A stretch of DNA of 64,000 bases from Candidatus Chlorohelix allophototropha (lineage in GTDB: Bacteria; Chloroflexota; Chloroflexia; Chloroheliales; Chloroheliaceae). The position numbers and the translations under genes were made by a program. The DNA is taken from positions 1,178,001 to 1,242,000 of the forward strand of contig NZ_CP128400.1 of the NCBI RefSeq assembly GCF_030389965.1. Reading direction: 5' to 3'. The notes below the pieces were generated by a model that saw only the letters and a program-made list of their open reading frames with translations, was not told where the DNA came from and made no database searches. Positions within the stretch are counted from its first letter, which is position 1; each line of letters opens with the position of its first letter. Below, piece after piece: positions 54,471 through 63,074 of this stretch.

Positions 54471-55643
54471 ATGGGACGCGAAATCAGAAAAGATGCGTCC
54501 AGAGCGGATATCGGTGGTTCGCAAAGTGATATTGTCCATCTGACGGCTGCTGCCGCCGCTAAAGCCGCTGCTACTGCATTATTAACAAATCAGGTTATAA
54601 AAAGGGTGCGAATGAATGTGCCCGGTGGTGGTGTAGCACATTTCAAAGTCCAAAAATGCGTTATTGAATCCGGAAGTGCACTGTGCTCAATTATTGGTAC
54701 CCCTGAAGCATTGCCCGAAACTGAAACCCCAGAAGTTTGGGTTAGAGTTATGTGGGAACATAGCCTTAGCCCGGTTGTAGATTCAGCACTTGAACCTGTT
54801 CCAGCTTTAGATCCCCGCGTTGAATTACACTGGCTTACTCTTTCTCCTGTAAATACTGATGAATCCACCGCACTCCAAGCAGTGCCGTTATTGCTTCACT
54901 TTATCGCCTCCACTCATGAAGAAGAAAAAGCATTAAGCCTAATTCCACGTGAACTGGTAGCTAGTGCGATCACCGAAGCTATTAACTCAATATCTCCCGA
55001 CAGGCTGGAGCGCGGAGTGCGAGTTATGATTGGATTGGCTCATGAGAGTTCCTTCAAATTACCTAACCTGCAAACCAAGTTAGAACAGTCATACCAATAT
55101 AACGATGGGGTGAATTTGTCCGATCTGGATAACACTACGGCTCTAACTCACCTCGCTTTATCGCTCGATTCGGTCGGTAGCGGTATCTTACCTATGCTTA
55201 ACAATTCAAATGAAGTATTCATAGATTTGTCTCAGCATAATTTGTCGCTACAAGCTGCCCTGAATCATGCTTTTTCATTTGAATTACTTGATTCTATAAC
55301 GATTTGCGGTAATTTTAATTCGATTCAGCAAATTGCACTTGGGGGACAGGCAGAGCAGAATAATACCGAATTTGATACCAGCCTAGTAACTCAACTGGCA
55401 ACTCGTTTTAATTTACCGATAGGAACGGTTCAGAGCTTGCGAGAAGCCTTCAGCTTATCAAACCTGATGAAACTCATAAACCATGACGGTCTTGGTTGGA
55501 TATTCGATAAAATTTGCGAAGGCGCTTGCGCTGAACTACGCAAGAGTGTTTCGCAGAAAATCCGCCTTACTGTGATTATATTCGGTAGTAGCGGGGCAAT
55601 ACTCGGTCGCACGACCTTTGAGCCGGGAATTTTGCAGTTATAA
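54471..55643 (+). CDS. divergent CbiD-like protein
   Basis: 390 residues. The start IVHLTAAAAAKAAATALLT resembles the TTGxCAxAAAKAA opening of CbiD (cobalt-precorrin-5B C1-methyltransferase). SGILPMLNNSNE parallels the CbiD SGIVxPMSEEA turn. LLDSITICGNFNSIQQIALGG parallels the GHxGKLxKxAxG element, and the helical end (LATRFNLPIGTVQSL) also fits. However, the KDAGDDPDVT segment and the GxGVGxVT glycine loop are not recognisable, so substrate or cofactor binding is probably different. ATG 54471 follows AAGAAG. It may be a paralogue with a new role. Confidence 0.6.
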   Translation: MGREIRKDASRADIGGSQSDIVHLTAAAAAKAAATALLTNQVIKRVRMNVPGGGVAHFKVQKCVIESGSALCSIIGTPEALPETETPEVWVRVMWEHSLSPVVDSALEPVPALDPRVELHWLTLSPVNTDESTALQAVPLLLHFIASTHEEEKALSLIPRELVASAITEAINSISPDRLERGVRVMIGLAHESSFKLPNLQTKLEQSYQYNDGVNLSDLDNTTALTHLALSLDSVGSGILPMLNNSNEVFIDLSQHNLSLQAALNHAFSFELLDSITICGNFNSIQQIALGGQAEQNNTEFDTSLVTQLATRFNLPIGTVQSLREAFSLSNLMKLINHDGLGWIFDKICEGACAELRKSVSQKIRLTVIIFGSSGAILGRTTFEPGILQL

Positions 55644-55654
55644 TAATTTCTCAA

Positions 55655-55693
55655 GAAAAAGGGGGACGGTTCTAAAAACCGCCCCCCTTTTTT
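55655..55693. terminator. bidirectional terminator after the CbiD-like gene
   Basis: An A-rich stretch, GGGGG-A-CGGT / ACCG-CCCCCC stem with a seven-base loop, then TTTTTT. The convergent FdhA-like gene ends 20 nt to the right. Confidence 0.9.
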
Positions 55694-55712
55694 AATTTTA
55701 TTCCAAACTAGA

Positions 55713-58649
55713 TTATGAGCGGCTTGGTACTACCTGTAAACCTTCTGCAGTTTGCAGCAATCCGGCAAGGCTTTTCCGCACGAATTGTACCGAAACAGCG
55801 GTATTTTTAAGCTCAGGAGAACCGCTACGCTCGTCAGTAGCGCGGCTTGTGACCACGAAACCGGGCGCTTCACGGAACATCCAAGGCATAAATACATAAC
55901 CTCGCGGTTGAGTGTCGGTGACTTTAGCTTTGATTTCAATTGCACCATAAGCCGAAGCAACTTTTACAATATCGCCACTTTCGATATTGAGTTTCTTCGC
56001 TTCAACCTCATTAATCTCCAACTCCGGTTCAGGATCGAGCGCTTCAGGCACGTAATTGCGGCGCAGCATTACCCCGCTGCGGTCGTTGGCGTAGGAAGCA
56101 CGCCCTACCGACAGGATTAGCGGGTAATCACGGCTTACGGTTGTTTTGCTGGCATTGTAGCGCGCTACTACAAACCTTGCTTTACCCGATGCCGTTGCAA
56201 ATTTGTCTTTGAACAGGATCGGTGTACCGTCTTCGGCTACTCCCTCGGTGCTAACCGGAGTCTGTGGACCAAAGCGGGTTAAAGCATAAGGATATTTGCG
56301 ACTATAATCTGCTCCCGGGAACAACAAACCCGGCTTGAAGGTGGAAATAGTGCGACTTCGCTCTAATTTCTGGAGTGTAACACCTTGATACAACCTGTTC
56401 GTCCGTGCAATTTCTTCGAGAATGTCGGCTGCCGATTTATAGTTATTGGCGAAACCGGGACGATTTAGCAGTTCGGTCAGGATTTTCCAGTCCGGTTTCG
56501 CAATTCCCGGAGCTGACAATGCTTTGCGAACTCGGCTGACTCGGCGTTCGGTACTTGTATAAGTACCATCTTTCTCGGCATGACCAGCGGCAGGGAGAAT
56601 GAAATCGGCAAATTTGGCAGTTTCACTCATGAAAAGGTCTTGTACAATTAACAGTTCTACCTTTTCGAGTGCCCTTTGTATCAATTGCAGATTAGGCGCA
56701 GTTACCAGCGGGTTCTCACCTACAATGTACAATGCTTTAACTTGTCCGGCTTCGGCGGCTTTGAAAATATCCATAAATTTCAAGCCCGGTTTAGCCGGTA
56801 TAGCTTCATTGGCTTGTCCGAACCATAGGGTTTCCAGTACCGCGCGACCTTCATTGTTGGTAACGGGTACATAGCCGGGCAAGAAATCCGGTAAGCATCC
56901 CATATCCGCAGCACCCTGATCATTTGCTTGATCAAGAATACCGTTCAAACCGCCGCCTTGTCGTCCAAGGTTTCCGGTTAACAGGGTTAGGTTTGCCAAC
57001 GTATGCACATTCTCAACGCCATTAGTCCATTGTGTAATGCCAGTACCGTAGACTATGGCAGATGCTGGATATTTCCCATCCTTGCCCGTGTTGCCTTTAC
57101 CAGCACCTCCGGTAGCATATAGACGCGCCGCTTCCAGCAATTTAGCCGCCGGAACACCAGTAATCGCGCTTACTTTCTCTGGCGTGTATTCAGACAGCGA
57201 GGATTTCCAAGCTTCAAAGTCGGTGGTACGTGCCGAGATAAAATCAGTGTTTAACAAGTTTTCTTTGAAGATGATGTAGGCGAGACCGTTAAACAGCGCG
57301 GCATCAGTTCCCGGCTTGATTTGCAACCACAGATGGGCGCGTTCAGTCCAGCGGGAAGGGCGTGGGTCAACCACTATAACTTTCAAAGCTTTGCGCCGTT
57401 GTACTGCTTCTTGCCAGTGGTAGCTAATAACCGGAGCGGTATTTTCTAGGTCTGAACCAGCGATAAGCATGCAACCGGAATAATCTTTCACATCGTGTAC
57501 GGTGTTGGTCATTCCAAACATACCGAACTGGCTTAGCAGCGCGTTTATTGATGCCCCGTGATTGAACCGGATTGAGTTGTCGATATTATTCGAGTTCATC
57601 ACGCCACGAGTGAATTTTTGGAGAAGATAATTCTCTTCGTTGGTGAGTTTCCCGCTGGCAATTGCCGCGAATTGATCACCCTTATATTTGTTGAGGCGAT
57701 TTAGAATTTCGTTATAAGCCTGATCCCAGCTTATTTCGACAAATTCTTCGCCCTTGCGCATCAACGGTGAGGTCAAACGGTCTTTGCTATTGATATATTG
57801 GTGTCCGTAGCGACCTTTTACGCATGAGCGTCCATCGCCTACGCCTGCTGCTTCGTTGAAGGTTATTTTTTCTATCAGCCCGGTATTTACCTCGGCTTCA
57901 AGATTCACTTGGCAACCTGTACTGCAATAGTTACAAGTAGTGGGCGTGCGTTTGAGATTCCAGTTCAAGAAGGTATTTTCAAATTGCACATGCATCAGAC
58001 AACCTACCGGGCAAACTTCTACGCACATACCGCAACTGGTGCAGGGGGTTGTAGTGGTGAGGTCTCCGCCCCAAGCTGAGTCGATGTAAGATTCAATACC
58101 GCGATTGGCGAAACACAGGGCTTTTGCACCGACCAGTTCTTCGCAAACACGCACACATTGCCCGCAATTCACGCAGCGATCGCGCTTGATAACAATAGCA
58201 GGGCTGAGATAATCCACCTCATACCAGTCTTTTGGACGTGCCAGGCGGTTTTCGCTTATGCCATAGTGCCAAGTTGCATTTTGTAGATCGCATGCGCCGC
58301 TGGAAGGGCAAATGGGGCAATCGAGCGGGTGGTCTATCAATAGAGATTCGAGAATAAACTGCTTGACTTCGCGTACTTGGTCATTGCTGTTTTCGGTAAA
58401 GATTACCATGCCGTCTTTGCACTCTAAGGCGCAGGAGATTTCAAAGTCAAACCCCCACTTGCTAACTGTACCTACCGTGCACATACGGCAAGAGCCGAAG
58501 GGACGTACATCGGGGTGAGCGCACATGTTGGATATATAAATACCCGCTCTCTTAGCCGCTTCAATCGCGAATGTACCTTTCGGCACACTTACCTCGACAT
58601 TATCTATAGTTACTTTGACCAGTTGCACACCCTGGGTCGCATCAGCCAT
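55713..58649 (-). CDS. FdhA/NuoG-like molybdopterin oxidoreductase large subunit
   Basis: 978 residues from ATG 58649 (SD GAGGAG at ten bases). The order is: N-terminal [2Fe-2S] ferredoxin, the HPLDCPICPSSGACDLQ His-Cys box, two [4Fe-4S] motifs (CVNCGQCVRVC; CTSCGMCVEVC), CNYCSTGC for the Mo-domain cluster, then the molybdopterin domains. In formate dehydrogenases the Mo-ligating Cys or Sec lies before HxxS (RxCHxxS). Here the codon at 57561-57563 is AAT, so residue 363 is Asn (RFNHGAS). The subunit may reduce another substrate or act as an electron-transfer scaffold. It follows the NuoF- and NuoE-like genes in one operon. Confidence 0.85.
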   Translation of the reverse strand: MADATQGVQLVKVTIDNVEVSVPKGTFAIEAAKRAGIYISNMCAHPDVRPFGSCRMCTVGTVSKWGFDFEISCALECKDGMVIFTENSNDQVREVKQFILESLLIDHPLDCPICPSSGACDLQNATWHYGISENRLARPKDWYEVDYLSPAIVIKRDRCVNCGQCVRVCEELVGAKALCFANRGIESYIDSAWGGDLTTTTPCTSCGMCVEVCPVGCLMHVQFENTFLNWNLKRTPTTCNYCSTGCQVNLEAEVNTGLIEKITFNEAAGVGDGRSCVKGRYGHQYINSKDRLTSPLMRKGEEFVEISWDQAYNEILNRLNKYKGDQFAAIASGKLTNEENYLLQKFTRGVMNSNNIDNSIRFNHGASINALLSQFGMFGMTNTVHDVKDYSGCMLIAGSDLENTAPVISYHWQEAVQRRKALKVIVVDPRPSRWTERAHLWLQIKPGTDAALFNGLAYIIFKENLLNTDFISARTTDFEAWKSSLSEYTPEKVSAITGVPAAKLLEAARLYATGGAGKGNTGKDGKYPASAIVYGTGITQWTNGVENVHTLANLTLLTGNLGRQGGGLNGILDQANDQGAADMGCLPDFLPGYVPVTNNEGRAVLETLWFGQANEAIPAKPGLKFMDIFKAAEAGQVKALYIVGENPLVTAPNLQLIQRALEKVELLIVQDLFMSETAKFADFILPAAGHAEKDGTYTSTERRVSRVRKALSAPGIAKPDWKILTELLNRPGFANNYKSAADILEEIARTNRLYQGVTLQKLERSRTISTFKPGLLFPGADYSRKYPYALTRFGPQTPVSTEGVAEDGTPILFKDKFATASGKARFVVARYNASKTTVSRDYPLILSVGRASYANDRSGVMLRRNYVPEALDPEPELEINEVEAKKLNIESGDIVKVASAYGAIEIKAKVTDTQPRGYVFMPWMFREAPGFVVTSRATDERSGSPELKNTAVSVQFVRKSLAGLLQTAEGLQVVPSRS

Positions 58650-58755
58650 AAATATCAAACTCCTCTAAGGGTTTTTCAGTACACTACTGATTCTTGTTTG
58701 ACTGTAAAATTGTACGGGGCGGGAAGAAATCGTATCTTCCAAGCCCCTTTTATCA

Positions 58756-60558
58756 TTATTTATACTGGTGATTTGCTCGTACCCCGGTACCGAAACCGAG
58801 CATTTTGAAATTAGAGTGTTCCATCGAGCAAACATTGGAACGACAGCGCTTGTTGATTATATGTTCCATCAACTCTGCTTTGAACTCTGGAATCTTGAGC
58901 ATGTTGCGGATTGGCAGCGGCGCTGCTTGTCCTAAACCGCAGATTGAGTGTTCAATAACTAGGTCGGAGATTTGGAGCATTTTTTCCACATCTTCTTCCT
59001 TGCCGTCGCCATTCTTGATACGCCAGAGCATTTCGGTTAGCCCTTCGTTGCCAATACGACAAGGGACGCATTTGCCGCAACTTTCGTCGCGATTATAGCG
59101 AAGCACATAGTATGCTGCGTCCACGAGACACTGCTGATCGGTATAGGCAGTGAAGCTACCGCTACCCAACAAACAGTCCCATTTGCCAAAAGCATCAATA
59201 TCAAAGGGTATATTGAACATAGAAGGAGGGAAACAACCACCCGAAACCGAACCAGTTTGCACTGCTCTAATCGGATGTTTGGGATCTGATGAACCGCCGC
59301 CGACGATGTTAATCGAGTCGGAGATAGGACCGCCAAAGGGGACTTCTGCTAGGCACTGCCGCTTGAAAGGTCCTGAAAGCATAATTAGCTTAGTACCTTT
59401 GCTTTTCTCGCTACCAAACCCGGCATACCAAGCGCCGCCTCTCAGAATGATTTCCGGCACGTTGTTGAAAGATTCCACGTTGTTAACGGTAGTTGGCTGC
59501 GCCCACAAACCTGCTTCGTAGGAACGAGGCGGCTTTACACGGGGCATACCACGTAAGCCTTGAATACCGTAGAGCATTGCACTTGCTTCACCGGAGATAT
59601 AGCAGCCTGCCGCGATAATTACCTTTACATCGCAGCTAAAATTGCTACCCAGAATGTTCTTACCTAATAAGCCTACTTTGCGCGCCTGTTCCACCGCGAT
59701 GCCAATACGTTTGAAGGCTAGGGGGTGTTCAGAACCGACATAGATGTAAGCATCTCCAGTTCCGGCAGCATAGCAGCCCAGAAGTAATCCTTCGAGGGTG
59801 GAATGAGGGTCACCTTCAAACAGGCGGCGATCTTTGAATACGTTTGGTTCGCCTTCATGCCCGTTTACCACCACATACTTTGGCATGCGGGTTTCATCGT
59901 GGGTTGATTGCCATTTAGTACCGACTGAAAAACCTGCACCACCACGTCCACGCAATTTGGAGGCTTTAACCTCGTCAATAACCTTTTGCGGATCCATATC
60001 GAGTAACGCTTTTTCCAGCGATTTGTAGCCGCCGATTGCGATATAGTCCTCGATGTCTTCGGGGTCAATAAAGCCTAGGTTGCGCCCAGAAATGCGCTGT
60101 TGTAACTTGCCCCATTCGGTGCGACCGATCGGCAAGATGCCTCGCCATTCTTCATCAGGGGCTTTTGCCCAAGCGAAATCTGGATAGTGATAGGGGTCAT
60201 TTGAAACCCAACCAAGCGACCAATTAGCGCAAGGGTCATCACCTAGTACAAATCTGGTGAGCAATTCACCTGCTCGTTTGGTATCTACAAATCCATAAAG
60301 GACTCTTGGACCACCGGGTTTGCTGATGAAAACGGTAGGATCAGCCCACATAGCGCCAAAACTACCCACCATTTTGACCACCACGTTTTTCAGTCCGCGA
60401 CTGACAATTTCCTTTTGAAAATACTCATATGTCTGTTTGGCACCTGAAAGGATTGAACCGCCATCCATCATAACCTGAATGACGGTGTTATTTTCAAAAA
60501 GCGCCTTACGCTGTCCAGCCAGACGGGCTTGCAGCTCATGAAATTGTTGGCGGTTCAT
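58756..60558 (-). CDS. NuoF-like flavoprotein subunit
   Basis: 600 residues. An N-terminal thioredoxin-like part (~20-120), with no Cys cluster motif, precedes the FMN/NAD(H) domain: LRGRGGAGFSVGTKW (~202-216), VVNGHEGEPNVFKDR (~230-244), GEASAMLYGIQGLRGMP (~323-339). A [4Fe-4S] C-terminus has ESCGKCVPCRIGNEG and a later ICGLGQAAPLP. In well-studied NuoF/Nqo1 proteins these read NADEGDPG and GEETAL, so two acidic residues near FMN/NADH are changed here (D to H, E to A). Electrons would pass to the FdhA-like subunit. ATG 60558 follows GAGGAG. Confidence 0.88.
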   Translation of the reverse strand: MNRQQFHELQARLAGQRKALFENNTVIQVMMDGGSILSGAKQTYEYFQKEIVSRGLKNVVVKMVGSFGAMWADPTVFISKPGGPRVLYGFVDTKRAGELLTRFVLGDDPCANWSLGWVSNDPYHYPDFAWAKAPDEEWRGILPIGRTEWGKLQQRISGRNLGFIDPEDIEDYIAIGGYKSLEKALLDMDPQKVIDEVKASKLRGRGGAGFSVGTKWQSTHDETRMPKYVVVNGHEGEPNVFKDRRLFEGDPHSTLEGLLLGCYAAGTGDAYIYVGSEHPLAFKRIGIAVEQARKVGLLGKNILGSNFSCDVKVIIAAGCYISGEASAMLYGIQGLRGMPRVKPPRSYEAGLWAQPTTVNNVESFNNVPEIILRGGAWYAGFGSEKSKGTKLIMLSGPFKRQCLAEVPFGGPISDSINIVGGGSSDPKHPIRAVQTGSVSGGCFPPSMFNIPFDIDAFGKWDCLLGSGSFTAYTDQQCLVDAAYYVLRYNRDESCGKCVPCRIGNEGLTEMLWRIKNGDGKEEDVEKMLQISDLVIEHSICGLGQAAPLPIRNMLKIPEFKAELMEHIINKRCRSNVCSMEHSNFKMLGFGTGVRANHQYK

Positions 60559-60575
60559 TTATTCGATGCACTCCT

Positions 60576-61115
60576 CTAGTGATGATGCTCTTTAATTTTG
60601 CCTGCATTGATATCATCAATCAATTGGCTTAGCTTTTCAGCAGTCACATTGCCATAAACCGTGTGATCAATTTCTACTATCGGCATCAAGTTGCATGCCC
60701 CAAAGCACCAGTTAGCCCGCTCAACCGTCCACTTTCCGTCTGGAGTAACTTCGGTATGTTCGATACCTAGTTTTTCCTTAACGAGCTTACCTAGCCCCTT
60801 CGAACCACACATATAACATGCAATGCCTTCGCACAGCAGGATACGATGTTCGGCTTTCTGGAGAACTTTAAAGTCAGTGTAGAAAGTAGCTACCCCATAG
60901 ATTTCAGGAAGGGTAAGATCCAATCGCTGACCGATAAGAGCAGCAATTGGCGCGGGAATGTAACCATATTCGTGCTGGAAATCCTGAAGAACTGGTATTA
61001 AAGCTTCGCGTTTGATATCCCACGAATCGTACTTATCCAGTATAGCATTGGCTTTGGCAAGCTCTATACTACTGCCGGCACCACCATTGTTGAAAACTGT
61101 GAGAGACAACACCAC
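60576..61115 (-). CDS. NuoE-like [2Fe-2S] subunit
   Basis: 179 residues. Helical N-terminus with LIPVLQDFQHEYGYIPAP, then the thioredoxin-like fold with four cluster Cys residues: CEGIACYMCGSKG and CFGACNLMPIVEID. It accepts electrons from the flavin subunit. A C-terminal KEHHH tail is present. The start lies in GTG-GTG-TTG after GGAGG; GTG 61115 is nearly adjacent to the SD, so GTG 61112 or TTG 61109 is more likely. It opens the three-gene operon, 17 nt before the NuoF-like gene. Confidence 0.9.
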   Translation of the reverse strand: MVLSLTVFNNGGAGSSIELAKANAILDKYDSWDIKREALIPVLQDFQHEYGYIPAPIAALIGQRLDLTLPEIYGVATFYTDFKVLQKAEHRILLCEGIACYMCGSKGLGKLVKEKLGIEHTEVTPDGKWTVERANWCFGACNLMPIVEIDHTVYGNVTAEKLSQLIDDINAGKIKEHHH

Positions 61116-61314
61116 ACCTCCAAAGGAAAGGAATTGGTTTTATTTATTTGGTGATTATGCATGGGGTTTTACTCCCACGCTATGGGAACATTTTAAGCAG
61201 ATATAAGCGTGCTAAGAAAAGGCGCTCACGTAAAAAAAATTAAGCGTGCCTGTTTCTCCATTTTCACTTCACGTATTATAGCACAAATTGGAAAATGCTT
61301 TGTGAAAATTTTGG

Positions 61315-61863
61315 TTAGTTTACCGTTTGCAATAGGCTCATCAGCAAATCGATTTTTTCCTGTCGATTTTTCCCTGCGAGTTGTCGTGGTAAATTACGAA
61401 CTGTGGCTGGGCTTAATCCTAAATTAAATAGGGTCGTTTGGTGGGGGTCAAGCTCTTTATCGGATACTTCCGATTTTCCTTCCGACGTTGCAGGTTCTCC
61501 AACTGATTCTAGCTTTTTGTTTCCTAGAAGCCCACCGATTGATTGTGCCAGAGTTCTTACCGCACTGAACATGATGGCATGCTGCGGCGCTTCTGACTCA
61601 TTTAACAGAGGGTTAGAAAGCGCTATTATCGCTAGCACCACTTGTTTTACCAGCCCATACTCATAGTCCGGCGCGCCTTCCAATTCAGTATCGGATGTGG
61701 CATTCGAATATTTATTTTCCAGCCGTTGGTATAGATAGTTCGAAGCCCAGTCCAGCACAGGCTGAGCTTCTTCGTCGGTCAGGTCGGCGCGTAGCATTTC
61801 ATCTTCGTAGACTCGCTCGACCACCTGTTGAATTTCCGAGTCGAAATCTTCTTTGCTTCGCAT
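61315..61863 (-). CDS. acidic helical protein of unknown function
   Basis: 182 residues, helix-rich and acidic, with no signal peptide. The N-terminal half (DFDSEIQQVVERVYEDEML) and a hydrophobic helix (YGLVKQVVLAIIALSNPLL) are the only notable segments; the C-terminus carries a Lys/Gln helix (LAGKNRQEKIDLLMSLL). No family was recognised. Start ATG 61863 lies 4 nt after the SDR gene stop, without its own strong SD, so it is translated by coupling. It may serve with the SDR protein. Confidence 0.65.
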   Translation of the reverse strand: MRSKEDFDSEIQQVVERVYEDEMLRADLTDEEAQPVLDWASNYLYQRLENKYSNATSDTELEGAPDYEYGLVKQVVLAIIALSNPLLNESEAPQHAIMFSAVRTLAQSIGGLLGNKKLESVGEPATSEGKSEVSDKELDPHQTTLFNLGLSPATVRNLPRQLAGKNRQEKIDLLMSLLQTVN

Positions 61864-61867
61864 TTGC

Positions 61868-62659
61868 TTAAATTAAGCCCTTAATGAAACCACCGTCCAC
61901 CTGTAAGGATACCCCGGTGATATAGCTGGCTCGTTCGCTTGCCAGAAAAGCAACAGTTGCGCCAAACTCTTCAGGCTCAGCCATGCGACCAATTGGAATG
62001 GAGCGTTCAATTTCAGTGCGTATATCTTCTTCGGTGCGGTTCTCTCGCTTGGCGCGTGCTTTCTGAATTTCCAACACGCGATCGGTAGCTGTCCAGCCCG
62101 GTAAAACACAATTGACTGTAATGTTGTGTTTTGCCAGTTCGTTTGATAGGGTTTTTGCCAAACCTGTTACGCCTGCCCTGACCGAGTTGGAGAGTACAAA
62201 GCCTTCAAGAGGTTGCTTTACGGTCATCGAGGTAATATTAATAATACGCCCAGCCCCTGTTTTCTTCATGTGCGGTAATACTTCGCGAGTTAAGCGAACT
62301 GTACTTAGCAGGTTAAGCTCGATGGCTTTAGCCCACTCTTCATCGTTGAACGATTCGAATGCCCCGGTTGGTGGGCCTCCCGCGTTGTTGACCAGAATAT
62401 CTATCTGCCCGAACCGTGCCACTGTTTTGTTAACCAAACTTTCCACATCTGAAGCTTTGGTGACATCCGCCGGAACTGCCAGTATTTCGACTCCGGTGGC
62501 AGCGCTGATTTCCTGTGCTGCTGCCAATAATCGCGCCTCGTTGCGTGCGCACAAACTCAGCTTAGCTCCTTCTTTTGCAAGTTCCATTGCAACCGCTTTG
62601 CCAATTCCGCTACTTGATGCAACTACAAGCGCCACTTTGCCTTTTATTCCAAAGTCCAT
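61868..62659 (-). CDS. SDR-family oxidoreductase lacking the usual catalytic Tyr-Lys pair
   Basis: 263 residues. The NAD(P)-binding start is ALVVASSSGIGKAVAMEL, DVTKASDV, and VNNAGGPPTGAF is the NNAG motif. The active-site region reads ITSMTVKQPLEGFVLSNSVRAGVTGL, in which YxxxK is replaced by FVLSNSVR. This matches the known 'LSN-S-VRAGV' SDR branch. It may be catalytically altered. ATG 62659 follows GGGAG. It is cotranscribed with the unknown 182-residue protein. Confidence 0.85.
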   Translation of the reverse strand: MDFGIKGKVALVVASSSGIGKAVAMELAKEGAKLSLCARNEARLLAAAQEISAATGVEILAVPADVTKASDVESLVNKTVARFGQIDILVNNAGGPPTGAFESFNDEEWAKAIELNLLSTVRLTREVLPHMKKTGAGRIINITSMTVKQPLEGFVLSNSVRAGVTGLAKTLSNELAKHNITVNCVLPGWTATDRVLEIQKARAKRENRTEEDIRTEIERSIPIGRMAEPEEFGATVAFLASERASYITGVSLQVDGGFIKGLI

Positions 62660-62700
62660 TTTTTAATCTCCCTATGCTGATTATATAGCAGGGCTTGGCA

Positions 62701-62913
62701 CTATTTGAGGTATTTGCTTACAACTTCTGCTACAGCACGCGCCATAAATTTGCGATCTGCCATAGATAGCGCATTTACCCGTACCATATTTGTATCTATA
62801 CCGGGATGCGCTTCTTCAAATTCTTGGATAGCATCGGGAATGAATTCGAAAAGCTCACTTTCGTGTTCTCTCATCCAATCGTTTAATTCTTTTTCTAACT
62901 GTTGGGCGTCCAT
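62701..62913 (-). CDS. small acidic protein of unknown function
   Basis: 70 residues, helical and Glu-rich, ending in SKYLK. ATG 62913 has a strong SD (AGGAGA at eight bases), which supports it as a real gene despite its size. No family was recognised. It precedes the SDR gene by 41 nt and may be part of the same operon. Confidence 0.6.
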   Translation of the reverse strand: MDAQQLEKELNDWMREHESELFEFIPDAIQEFEEAHPGIDTNMVRVNALSMADRKFMARAVAEVVSKYLK

Positions 62914-63030
62914 AATATATTTCTCCTAGTTGAAAATAACGATAAAGTGTGTTCGTAATCTTAACCTTTAGGAATAACTTTGTAAAGCCCAAGTAGTTTC
63001 AAAGCGAAAATTCAAGCTCTAGTAAAAGCA

Positions 63031-63055
63031 AAAAAGGCGAATTTGCACGCCTTTT
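63031..63055 (-). terminator. terminator of the MATE transporter gene
   Basis: On the minus strand AAAAGGCG-TGCAAATT-CGCCTTTT with further T residues, 20 nt after the transporter stop. Confidence 0.85.
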
Positions 63056-63074
63056 CAGGATAACCCAACCTTCT

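Noticed and set aside
57561-57563. Selenocysteine codon in the FdhA-like gene
   Set aside because: The codon at the catalytic position is AAT, not TGA, and no SECIS-like element was seen.
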